Below, in pieces: positions 17,249-23,816 of a DNA stretch of 57,060 nucleotides. The stretch is from a virus, in the IMG/VR virus record IMGVR_UViG_3300047359_000437, positions 1-57,060 of that record. One strand, written 5' to 3'. Every line of letters begins with the position of its first letter. The first letter of the stretch is position 1. Under the pieces are notes generated by a model. That model was given only the letters and a program-made list of their open reading frames with translations, did no database searches and had not been told where the DNA came from. Made by a program: the position numbers and the translations under genes.

Positions 17249-17514
17249 TGAATGCATTACAAGTTGAAGAGAGTTACTACATTTCACACACTACCGATTA
17301 CAGTTCATTTGCAGATGCAATTCAGAACGTGGGCCCTGGGCCATGCACAGTCTTTGATTGTCCAAATCAAGTGAAGTGTAAAGAAGAAAAGGTTGAGTGT
17401 AAAGCATTCAGATATTGGGTGAACAATGGGTCATTTGAAACCTATTCAAAAAAAGATGGTGGTATGATATCTATAGAAAAAGGTGTAGGAAAGTTACTTC
17501 AACCAATAAAATAA
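17248..17514 (+). CDS. Small cysteine-rich protein
   Basis: An 88-residue protein with four cysteines between residues 33 and 51 (C-x5-C-x5-C-x6-C), which could bind zinc or an iron-sulfur cluster. It lies between the VWA gene and promoter copy 3 and starts by TAATG overlap. No family recognised. Confidence 0.65.
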   Translation: MNALQVEESYYISHTTDYSSFADAIQNVGPGPCTVFDCPNQVKCKEEKVECKAFRYWVNNGSFETYSKKDGGMISIEKGVGKLLQPIK

Positions 17515-17516
17515 AC

Positions 17517-17546
17517 TTGACAAAGCCCCTCACTTTTTTATATACT
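17517..17546 (+). promoter_or_regulatory. Sigma70-type promoter, copy 3 of the cassette
   Basis: TTGACA (17517-17522), 18-nt spacer with GCCCCTCACTTTTTT, TATACT (17541-17546). The leader to the AAA+ ATG at 17588 is about 35 nt and has an ACGGAGAC ribosome site. Confidence 0.9.
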
Positions 17547-17587
17547 ACTAATGATGAGAAAAAAAGTTAAATAACGGAGACTATATT

Positions 17588-18814
17588 ATGACTGATACAA
17601 AAAGAACTTACGACAGAAGCGAGTCGATAACAGTGGCGGGAAAACCGTTTCACTATACGCCTGATAGGAAAGAATTCCTAGAAACGTTGACCAAGACGTA
17701 CCCTAATAAAACTTCCTTTACGAAGGAAGAGATTAATAACACTGGCCACTTCCCATATTGGATTAAATCTGCAAGGTATAATTTCAAAGAGGGTGTTGGT
17801 ATCTTCAATCTTGAGGCTGCTATCAGTGGTTACAATGGTGGGTATGAACCCGAAGTTGTTACACCAAAAGTTATTCCGATTCCTGCTCAACCTGTTGCAA
17901 GTAACATGCCTGTTGCTGCTCAAACTGAGAGTGTGAATCTTATGTCGGATGCAAAAATAATTCCCGAGAAGATGGACAACTATGTTCCATTCGGACACTT
18001 CAAAGATGTTAAGAACATCATCAAATCTAAAATCTTCTTTCCAGTATTTGTTACTGGTCTGAGTGGTAACGGTAAAACACTTATGATTGAACAAGTGTGT
18101 GCCCAACTGAAGAGAGAACTCTACAGGGTCAACGTTACAATCGAAACCGATGAAGATGATTTAATGGGTGGTCACACTCTAGTCAATGGTAACATTGTCT
18201 ACAGGGAAGGGCCAGTTATCAAAGCAATGAGAAAAGGTGCTGTCCTTCTTCTTGATGAAGTTGACTTGGGTTCAAACAAGTTAATGTGTCTACAATCAGT
18301 TCTTGAAGGTAAAGGATACCTAATCAAGAAAACTGGTGAGTGGGTTGCACCTAAAAAAGGTTTCACTATTCTTGCTACTGCAAACACGAAAGGTCAAGGG
18401 TCAGACGATGGTAAATTCATCGGGACTCAAATCATGAATGAGGCGATGCTTGAAAGATTTGCAATTACCATGCAACAAGAATATCCGCCAGTGGTTACTG
18501 AAAGAAAAATTCTTGAAATGGAAATGGCATTGACTGGTGAAGTTGATTCAGAGTTCACAACCAAACTGGTTGACTGGGCAGACATTATCAGAAAGACCTA
18601 CTATGAAGGTGCTATTGATGATGTTATCACAACAAGAAGACTTGTTCACATCGTCAATGCATTCAGAATGTTCAATGACAAACTGAAGTGTATCACAATG
18701 TGTATCTCAAGGTTTGATGAAGAGACTAGGAATAGTATTCTCGACCTCTACTCCAAGATTGATGCTGGAGTGGACTTGAATGCAGAAAACTCTATTGACG
18801 AAATGGAAGACTAG
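17588..18814 (+). CDS. cobS: MoxR/CobS-type AAA+ ATPase
   Basis: A 408-residue AAA+ protein. Walker A G-L-S-G-N-G-K-T-L lies near residue 155, Walker B V-L-L-L-D-E-V-D near 218, sensor A-T-A-N-T-K-G near 261, and an arginine-finger region E-R-F-A near 294. The first 120 residues have no domain I recognise. Marine T4-like phages carry genes annotated cobS, the ATPase of aerobic cobaltochelatase. The CobT-like VWA partner at 14739 makes a complete two-component machine. Because no CobN large subunit is seen, a role in chelation is not shown, and a general MoxR-type remodelling role is equally possible. Confidence 0.88.
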   Translation: MTDTKRTYDRSESITVAGKPFHYTPDRKEFLETLTKTYPNKTSFTKEEINNTGHFPYWIKSARYNFKEGVGIFNLEAAISGYNGGYEPEVVTPKVIPIPAQPVASNMPVAAQTESVNLMSDAKIIPEKMDNYVPFGHFKDVKNIIKSKIFFPVFVTGLSGNGKTLMIEQVCAQLKRELYRVNVTIETDEDDLMGGHTLVNGNIVYREGPVIKAMRKGAVLLLDEVDLGSNKLMCLQSVLEGKGYLIKKTGEWVAPKKGFTILATANTKGQGSDDGKFIGTQIMNEAMLERFAITMQQEYPPVVTERKILEMEMALTGEVDSEFTTKLVDWADIIRKTYYEGAIDDVITTRRLVHIVNAFRMFNDKLKCITMCISRFDEETRNSILDLYSKIDAGVDLNAENSIDEMED

Positions 18815-18817
18815 GAG

Positions 18818-18823
18818 TATACT
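18818..18823 (+). promoter_or_regulatory. -10 box TATACT directly before the DUF3310 gene
   Basis: TATACT follows the AAA+ stop by 3 nt and ends 6 nt before the ATG at 18830, which puts the expected transcription start on the ATG. GGAG at 18814-18817 may instead act as a ribosome site, so the two readings compete. Confidence 0.4.
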
Positions 18824-18829
18824 AGTATC

Positions 18830-19114
18830 ATGTCAAACAAAATAGAATACAAATACAATGAGAAGGAACTCCTTTCGGAGTTCTCTTCTTATGTAGATGC
18901 CACATATGGTGCTCACTACTCTAAAGATAAGTTTCAGGCGACTGAGTTTATTATGGACGGTGGTCACGGTGAGGGATTTTGTATCGGTAACGTGATGAAA
19001 TATGCACAACGATACGGTAAGAAGGATGGTTATAATCGTGCTGACCTTCTCAAGGTAATCCATTATGGATTCCTTGCATTGTACAACCACGATGTTTATA
19101 AGGAGACTAAGTAG
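18830..19114 (+). CDS. DUF3310 family protein
   Basis: A 94-residue protein with the DUF3310 pattern: H-Y-S-K-D-K-F-Q-A-T-E-F-I near residue 29, then C-I-G-N-V-M-K-Y-A-Q-R-Y-G-K-K near 51 and a C-terminal D-L-L-K-V-I-H-Y-G. The family is common in phages and related to part of the T7 nucleotide kinase gp1.7. It may act in nucleotide metabolism. It lies just before the sliding clamp gene. Confidence 0.78.
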   Translation: MSNKIEYKYNEKELLSEFSSYVDATYGAHYSKDKFQATEFIMDGGHGEGFCIGNVMKYAQRYGKKDGYNRADLLKVIHYGFLALYNHDVYKETK

Positions 19115-19116
19115 TG

Positions 19117-19782
19117 ATGAAAATTAGTGATGACACGAGGAATGTCTTAAAAAATTTCTCAACAATAAACCAAGGTATTAAAGTCAGTGAGGGCAACCAA
19201 CTGAAAACAATATCGAATATGAAAAACATTCTTGCAGTTGCAACTGTATCTGAGGAATTTCCTCAAGATTTCAGTATCTACAATCTGCCAGAGTTCTTAG
19301 GTGCAACCAGTTTACTGGAAGACCCCGACTTTCAGTTCAATGATTCTTCTTTGAGTATTGCAGATAGCAATTCTTCAATGAATTATTTCTTTGCAAGTGA
19401 AGGTATGGTGGTAACGCCAGATAAAATGATTACAATGCCTGAGTCAGAAGTATCATTTGATGTGTCTTCAACACTGTTGAATGACCTTAACAAGGCTGCA
19501 AGTGTTCTAGGTGTAGGTGATTTGATTTTAAAATCAGATGGTACTACTATAACCTTAGAAGTTACAGACAAAAAGAATGACACTTCAAACACATTCAGCA
19601 GAGTTGTTGGAACTGGAAACGGTGTGTCTTTCATAATGAACTTTAAGATTGAAAACTTGAAAGTGCTAGAGGGAAACTATTCAGTTTCAGTATCTTCAAA
19701 AGGTATCTCTAACTTCAAGAACAAAGATATTGATTTGGAGTACTTTATCGCATTAGAACCCGATTCAAAATATGATATTTAA
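19117..19782 (+). CDS. 45: DNA sliding clamp gp45
   Basis: A 221-residue homologue of the T4 clamp (228), which tethers the polymerase and also activates late transcription with gp55 and gp33. The N-terminus (K-I-S-D-D-T-R-N-V-L-K-N-F-S-T-I-N) and the central D-P-D-F segment match the gp45 pattern. The ATG at 19117 is chosen over the GTG one codon earlier. It overlaps a 43-residue ORF that runs into the gp44 start. Confidence 0.93.
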   Translation: MKISDDTRNVLKNFSTINQGIKVSEGNQLKTISNMKNILAVATVSEEFPQDFSIYNLPEFLGATSLLEDPDFQFNDSSLSIADSNSSMNYFFASEGMVVTPDKMITMPESEVSFDVSSTLLNDLNKAASVLGVGDLILKSDGTTITLEVTDKKNDTSNTFSRVVGTGNGVSFIMNFKIENLKVLEGNYSVSVSSKGISNFKNKDIDLEYFIALEPDSKYDI

Positions 19783-19903
19783 CCTATATATTAGTGTGAG
19801 TATTGTACTAGTCTCTACAATTATCACGGGAGTAATTCAATCTCATCAATCTTCAAGGGTGAATTACACTGTGGACTCGGCGGGGAGTTCATCTCTATTA
19901 TGA
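19772..19903 (+). CDS. Possible 43-residue membrane micro-protein between gp45 and gp44
   Basis: Starts at an ATG inside the end of gp45 (11-nt overlap) and ends in an ATGA overlap with gp44. It encodes one hydrophobic segment (I-S-V-S-I-V-L-V-S-T-I-I-T-G-V-I) and a polar serine-rich tail. In T4 gp45 and gp44 are adjacent with no such ORF. It is supported only by its exact fit to the overlaps and by the hydrophobic pattern. Confidence 0.45.
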   Translation: MIFNLYISVSIVLVSTIITGVIQSHQSSRVNYTVDSAGSSSLL

Positions 19904-20841
19904 AAGAAGAATTTTTATACGTGGAAAAGTATCGACCTCAAACAATTGAGGATACGATACTTCCCAACCATCTAAAAGATACATTCAAAAAATTCGTTCA
20001 AGAAGGCGAGATACCTAACTTATTACTTTGTGGTTCTGCTGGTGTTGGTAAAACAACAGTTGCAAAAGCACTGTGTAATGAGATGGGTGCCGACTTCATT
20101 GTAATCAATGGTTCGGACGAGGGTAGATTGATTGATACCCTAAGAACTAAGATTAAAAACTTTGCATCTACAATGTCACTTAGTGGTGGTTCAAAGGTGG
20201 TGATACTAGACGAGGCAGATTATATTTCTGCTGACTCAGTTCAACCTGCTTTGAGAAACTTTATAGAAGAGTTCTCTTCTAATTGTAGATTCATCTTTAC
20301 TTGTAACTACAAGAACAGAATTATTGCACCACTACATTCTAGAACAACAGTGATTGATTTTTCAATCAAACCTTCAGAGAAACCTCAACTTGCTCAAGAC
20401 TTTATGAAAAGGTTGATGGGTATATGTACAACCGAGGGAATCGAATACGAACCAAAAGTTCTTGCTGAACTGGTTATGAAGTTCTTCCCCGACTTTAGAC
20501 GTTGTCTGAATGAAGTGCAACGATATGGTATTGGTGGTGTCATTGACACTGGACTTCTATCTACACTTAGTGAAGAGAAGTTAACACCTCTTATTGATAT
20601 GATTAAAGAAAAGAACTGGAGCAGTATGCGAAAGTGGGTTGGTCAAAACTCAGACAATGACTTCAACACATTGTATAGAAAAGTGTTTGATTCATTAGAG
20701 AATCGACTCGCACCATCTTCAATCCCAGCATGTGTTCTTATTATTGCGGACTATCAATACAAGTCTGCTTTTGCTATGGACAATGAGATTAACTTTGTTG
20801 CATGTCTAACAGAGATTATGACAGAGTGTAAATTTAAGTGA
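19900..20841 (+). CDS. 44: Clamp loader large subunit gp44
   Basis: A 313-residue AAA+ ATPase that with gp62 opens and loads the gp45 clamp. Walker A G-S-A-G-V-G-K-T-T near residue 44, Walker B V-V-I-L-D-E-A-D near 101, sensor 1 F-T-C-N-Y-K near 140, and the arginine finger in H-S-R-T. Length matches T4 gp44 (319). The ribosome site GGGGAG lies rather far upstream, so translation is probably coupled to the micro-ORF it overlaps. Confidence 0.96.
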   Translation: MKEEFLYVEKYRPQTIEDTILPNHLKDTFKKFVQEGEIPNLLLCGSAGVGKTTVAKALCNEMGADFIVINGSDEGRLIDTLRTKIKNFASTMSLSGGSKVVILDEADYISADSVQPALRNFIEEFSSNCRFIFTCNYKNRIIAPLHSRTTVIDFSIKPSEKPQLAQDFMKRLMGICTTEGIEYEPKVLAELVMKFFPDFRRCLNEVQRYGIGGVIDTGLLSTLSEEKLTPLIDMIKEKNWSSMRKWVGQNSDNDFNTLYRKVFDSLENRLAPSSIPACVLIIADYQYKSAFAMDNEINFVACLTEIMTECKFK

Positions 20842-20942
20842 TTGAAATACTTATATGGAGTCTAATAGTAATTACATGGGCATCATATGGGATGCATGTT
20901 TTAAAAGAATATTTACGATTTAACGGAGAAAGAAATGATTGA
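20838..20942 (+). CDS. Possible 34-residue membrane micro-protein
   Basis: A GTG-started ORF overlapping the gp44 stop by GTGA and the next gene by 8 nt. It encodes a short hydrophobic segment (I-L-I-W-S-L-I-V-I-T-W-A-S-Y-G-M) and a charged tail. The exact coupling on both sides is its main support. Confidence 0.4.
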   Translation: MIEILIWSLIVITWASYGMHVLKEYLRFNGERND

Positions 20943-21345
20943 ACCAAATATGAAAAAACCAAGTTTACTTAGAAGAACTTTGTTCGCTCTCGTGAATGGA
21001 TGGCGAAGAGTTATGGATGTAAGATACAATCCTTTAAAATATATACCCGACCCAAGTTTACAAACCTACTTTATGCTAGTGTTGTTTACTATATGGTCAG
21101 TGTTTTTCGGTTTCTTGGCGGCAAACTATCTAGGTTTCTTTAACTACAATACAGTAGCAAGTATTATTATACATTGTGCTATACTACTACCTTTGGCATT
21201 TACCAACGCAATCTTTATAGATGCAGAGAGAGATGGACACAAATGGTTAAAGGAATGGCAAGAAGAGAGAAGTAGATACAAGTTAGTTGTGAATAGACTT
21301 AAAAATAAAAATCTAACAATTTGGAATCCAAACGAAGAAGCATAA
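20935..21345 (+). CDS. Two-helix membrane protein of unknown function
   Basis: A 136-residue protein with a basic N-terminal 40 residues, two hydrophobic helices (about 47-66 and 73-95) and a basic charged C-terminus. The ribosome site GGAGAAAG precedes the start. It lies inside the replisome operon between gp44 and gp62, where T4 has nothing comparable. It could anchor replication or remodel the inner membrane, but this is only positional inference. Confidence 0.7.
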   Translation: MIEPNMKKPSLLRRTLFALVNGWRRVMDVRYNPLKYIPDPSLQTYFMLVLFTIWSVFFGFLAANYLGFFNYNTVASIIIHCAILLPLAFTNAIFIDAERDGHKWLKEWQEERSRYKLVVNRLKNKNLTIWNPNEEA

Positions 21346-21527
21346 TGGCAATATCAGATGAAATGAGAGAACAACTTGAAATGGTTATCCAATACGGTGA
21401 CCAAGTAAAGGCAATGTTCAAAGAACAAGATGACGTTGACTATGAGATTGGTGACTACGATGAACCTATCACACAACTGTTAGGTCATATGAATGAAGTA
21501 ATGGAAACTATTGACGGTGGTTGGTAG
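21345..21527 (+). CDS. Small acidic protein of unknown function
   Basis: A 60-residue acidic helical protein starting by TAATG overlap. The ATG at 21345 is preferred over 21321, which would overlap the membrane protein by 25 nt. No family recognised. Confidence 0.6.
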   Translation: MAISDEMREQLEMVIQYGDQVKAMFKEQDDVDYEIGDYDEPITQLLGHMNEVMETIDGGW

Positions 21528-21631
21528 TGGGTAAGTTAAGACAATGGTTTAGAAACTGGTTTGATAATCAAGTTGAAAAATCATGGCAAAGAAAAGCAAA
21601 CAGAATGTTTGAAAAAGGGAGAAAAAAATGA
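21527..21631 (+). CDS. Small basic protein (34 residues, GTG start)
   Basis: A GTG overlaps the previous TAG stop by 1 nt and the ORF ends in an ATGA overlap with the next gene. The product is strongly basic and tryptophan-rich (R-Q-W-F-R-N-W-F, K-S-W-Q-R-K). An amphipathic basic helix of this sort could bind nucleic acid or membrane. Short but fully coupled. Confidence 0.48.
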   Translation: MGKLRQWFRNWFDNQVEKSWQRKANRMFEKGRKK

Positions 21632-21897
21632 CACAATATGATGAATCAGTCCAACGACAAAGAGATATGATTGATGCTGAAGAGTGGTCATCCAAAATCA
21701 AATCTATCCATGTACACTCATTCGATTCAATGCACTATGACACTAGACCCGAAGACACTGCAGATGGTAAGTCTGTGACAGACCATGAGTTCAATTCAGG
21801 CATTGTTCAACGATATCAGAATGGAAAACTAATCCATACCTTCGGGAAAGAACTCAAAGGTGAAGAACTTCTTCGTGCCTTTGTAAGAAACCACTAA
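21628..21897 (+). CDS. Protein of unknown function before gp62
   Basis: An 89-residue soluble protein. The ribosome site GGGAG lies about 8 nt before the ATG. It contains a histidine-rich stretch (H-V-H-S-F-D-S-M-H-Y-D, residues about 29-39) that could bind metal. No family recognised. It ends directly against the gp62 GTG. Confidence 0.68.
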   Translation: MTQYDESVQRQRDMIDAEEWSSKIKSIHVHSFDSMHYDTRPEDTADGKSVTDHEFNSGIVQRYQNGKLIHTFGKELKGEELLRAFVRNH

Positions 21898-22290
21898 GTG
21901 TCAAAACAAAATCCATTTGACTTCGTAAAGTCCGTATCTCATGATAAGAAAGATATCATGCCAGATGATGTGTCCGAGAAATCATATGCACCCTTTTTAA
22001 CCAACAAAGCATTATCTTATCACCAAGATTCGCTTTTTTTCGCTAATGAGATGAACACTAGACACGGTACAGAAAACCGTCTTCAATATGTGTTTTTACT
22101 AAATACTCTTAGGAAACGACAAAGATTCTCACAATGGCAGAAACCATCTGTAAGTGTCAAAATCGATACTGTTAAGGAGTATTACGGAGTAAGTACAAAA
22201 GTAGCTAAAGATTACATAAATGTACTAACCGAATCTCAATATAGACAATTGAAAAAAAGAATGAAAACTGGTGGTAAACATGATGACTGA
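21898..22290 (+). CDS. 62: Clamp loader small subunit gp62
   Basis: A 130-residue protein of the short gp62 type found in marine T4-like phages (T4 gp62 is 187). The start N-P-F-D-F-V-K-S-V, the P-F-L-T-N-K-A-L-S-Y-H-Q-D segment and L-N-T-L-R-K-R-Q-R-F-S-Q-W match that group. It is the non-ATPase subunit that joins gp44 in loading gp45. The start is a GTG immediately after the previous stop. Five small genes separate it from gp44, unlike in T4. Confidence 0.82.
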   Translation: MSKQNPFDFVKSVSHDKKDIMPDDVSEKSYAPFLTNKALSYHQDSLFFANEMNTRHGTENRLQYVFLLNTLRKRQRFSQWQKPSVSVKIDTVKEYYGVSTKVAKDYINVLTESQYRQLKKRMKTGGKHDD

Positions 22291-22693
22291 AAAAGATTAT
22301 TTAATAATCTCATCTCTCGTTGAAATAACATTTGAAGAAAAGGACGACTTCCTAAAGATTAGGGAAACGTTGTCACGTATAGGTATTGCATCACGAAGAG
22401 AGAAAGAACTATTCCAGTCGTGCCACATCCTACACAAAAGAGGAAAGTACTACATAGTACACTTCAAAGAATTGTTTCAGTTAGATGGGAAACAAACATC
22501 CATATCAGAGAGTGATATCTCACGTAGAAACACTATCTGTAAACTATTGGAACAATGGAAGTTGATAACGGTCTTAGACCAATCTAAGATTACACTACAA
22601 GCTCCACTATCACAAATTAAAATCATCCCATATAAAGAGAAAACTGAGTGGAAATTGACCACTAAATACACTATTGGGGCGACAAATACCTAA
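22283..22693 (+). CDS. regA: RegA translational repressor
   Basis: A 136-residue homologue of T4 RegA (122), which binds the start regions of many early mRNAs and blocks ribosome access. The match is clear in D-F-L-K-I-R-E-T-L-S-R-I-G-I-A, the S-C-H-I-L segment, Y-Y-I-V-H-F-K-E, and the C-terminal E-W-K-L-x-x-K-Y-T-I-G. Start at 22283 (22280 is also an ATG, and 22271 a GTG). It overlaps gp62 by 8 nt. Its TAA stop is part of a late promoter box. Confidence 0.95.
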   Translation: MTEKDYLIISSLVEITFEEKDDFLKIRETLSRIGIASRREKELFQSCHILHKRGKYYIVHFKELFQLDGKQTSISESDISRRNTICKLLEQWKLITVLDQSKITLQAPLSQIKIIPYKEKTEWKLTTKYTIGATNT

Positions 22694-22696
22694 ATA
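22690..22696 (+). promoter_or_regulatory. Late promoter CTAAATA fused to the regA stop codon
   Basis: TAAATA (22691-22696) includes the regA TAA stop (22691-22693). The gene at 22727 follows with an AGGAG ribosome site, so this late transcript has a normal short leader. Confidence 0.6.
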
Positions 22697-22726
22697 CCTC
22701 CTGTAATAACTTAATAGGAGAATTTT

Positions 22727-22900
22727 ATGTTAGAATTTCTACAATGGGTTATAGCATGGGTACAAGTGATTCCTTGGTTAGTAATGGGCGCATCCCTAAT
22801 TGCAGCTCTTACACCAACACCAGTCGATGATGGATTGGTAAAAAAAGTATATAAATTGTTAGACTGGTGTGCTTTAAACATCGGCAAAGCAAAGGACTAA
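22727..22900 (+). CDS. Small membrane protein of unknown function
   Basis: A 57-residue protein with a hydrophobic, tryptophan-rich N-terminal two-thirds (F-L-Q-W-V-I-A-W-V-Q-V-I-P-W-L-V) and a polar end. AGGAG lies 8 nt before the ATG. The single long hydrophobic segment could be a holin or virion membrane peptide; undecided. Its stop overlaps the next late box. Confidence 0.6.
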   Translation: MLEFLQWVIAWVQVIPWLVMGASLIAALTPTPVDDGLVKKVYKLLDWCALNIGKAKD

Positions 22901-22903
22901 ATA
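22898..22903 (+). promoter_or_regulatory. Late box TAAATA fused to a stop codon
   Basis: The TAA stop of the 57-residue gene (22898-22900) forms the first half of TAAATA, 26 nt before the ATG at 22930. Confidence 0.5.
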
Positions 22904-22929
22904 AAAAAACGTAACAGTAGGAGTATATT

Positions 22930-23139
22930 ATGTTTATTTTAGAATGGTTGAAATCATTATTCAACACATCAAAAGCAGTAGAACCAAAAAAGGTAGTAGC
23001 AAAGTCTAAGACCTCAGTTGCAGAGTTAAAAAAACTTACAAAGCAACAACTATTTGACCTCGCCGATAAGAAAGGCATTAAGGTTAAGAAGAGTGGTACT
23101 AAAGCAGAAGTGGTAAAGCAGATTAGTTCTGCTAAATAA
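22930..23139 (+). CDS. Small basic protein with a SAP/Rho-N-like domain
   Basis: A 69-residue lysine-rich protein. The C-terminal half (V-A-E-L-K-K-L-T-K-Q-Q-L-F-D-L-A-D-K-K-G) has the helix-extension-helix pattern of SAP or Rho N-terminal-type nucleic-acid binding domains. AGGAG precedes the ATG. It ends 24 nt before a terminator. A DNA-associated late protein, by motif only. Confidence 0.68.
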   Translation: MFILEWLKSLFNTSKAVEPKKVVAKSKTSVAELKKLTKQQLFDLADKKGIKVKKSGTKAEVVKQISSAK

Positions 23140-23163
23140 CCTATTTGTCTTTCGTCAAATCTG

Positions 23164-23188
23164 AAGGGAGCTTATGCTCCCTTTTTTT
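23164..23188 (+). terminator. Rho-independent terminator
   Basis: Stem AAGGGAGC (23164-23171) with GCTCCCTT (23176-23183), TTAT loop, and a run of seven T. It separates the SAP-like gene from the next late unit. Confidence 0.93.
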
Positions 23189-23208
23189 GGACGCTAAGAA
23201 GGTATTTG

Positions 23209-23216
23209 TATAAATA
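23209..23216 (+). promoter_or_regulatory. Late promoter TATAAATA
   Basis: Exact T4-type octamer directly after the terminator and 5 nt before the ATG at 23222. It should start the accessory transcript that includes the radical SAM and curli genes. Confidence 0.75.
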
Positions 23217-23221
23217 AAGGC

Positions 23222-23518
23222 ATGGAAGAGATATTTAATCTTATTGCGGACGTGGGAGCGCCTATAGCAGGTTCAATTGTTATGGGGTTCTTCATCTTTA
23301 TAGTTATCAAACAGATACTTGAAGGTATCGTGGAAAACATAAAGACGTTAACAATCTTCTGTAAGAGTTTAGAAAATCGTGCTAGAACCATGTCAAATGA
23401 GATGGTTAAAATAGATTTGTTAGTGTCGGCAGCTTTAGATTTAAGACCCGACATAGACAGAGTTGCACGTGCAGAGAACTTTATAGAGGACGGAAAGTTA
23501 GATGTCCGAAGAGATTAA
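23222..23518 (+). CDS. Membrane-anchored coiled-coil protein A
   Basis: A 98-residue protein: short N-terminal helix (I-A-D-V-G-A-P), one membrane helix (about 13-33), then a charged helical tail with K-I-D-L-L-V-S-A-A-L-D-L-R. It resembles its neighbour at 23502 in layout and in these motifs, so the two look like tandem duplicates. Leaderless transcript geometry. Unknown function. Confidence 0.68.
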   Translation: MEEIFNLIADVGAPIAGSIVMGFFIFIVIKQILEGIVENIKTLTIFCKSLENRARTMSNEMVKIDLLVSAALDLRPDIDRVARAENFIEDGKLDVRRD

Positions 23519-23816
23519 TATGGATGTAGCACAACTGATTAATGATTTCGGGTTTCCCGTTGTCATGGCAGTAGGACTAGGTTACTTCATATATTATGTG
23601 TGGTGGTTCATCGGTGAAAAGATTGACCCACAAATTGAAGAAATGCATATGGCACTCATTAGAGTCATAGACCAAACTAGAATGCTTGACCAAGATATGA
23701 TTAGGTTACAGCAGAAAGTTGATGTAGTGTTAGAGTATCGTGCTAGACAAGAGGTACTTGAAGATGCAGAAAAAGAGAAGGCCTTTGAAAAACAAAAGAA
23801 AACTACTAAAGGGTAG
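23502..23816 (+). CDS. Membrane-anchored coiled-coil protein B (tandem paralogue)
   Basis: A 104-residue protein with the same order of parts as the 23222 product: I-N-D-F-G-F-P, one membrane helix (about 19-38), a helical coiled coil with M-I-R-L-Q-Q-K-V-D-V-V-L-E-Y-R, and a very charged end. It overlaps the upstream gene by 17 nt and the radical SAM gene by 53 nt. Unknown function. Confidence 0.68.
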   Translation: MSEEINMDVAQLINDFGFPVVMAVGLGYFIYYVWWFIGEKIDPQIEEMHMALIRVIDQTRMLDQDMIRLQQKVDVVLEYRARQEVLEDAEKEKAFEKQKKTTKG

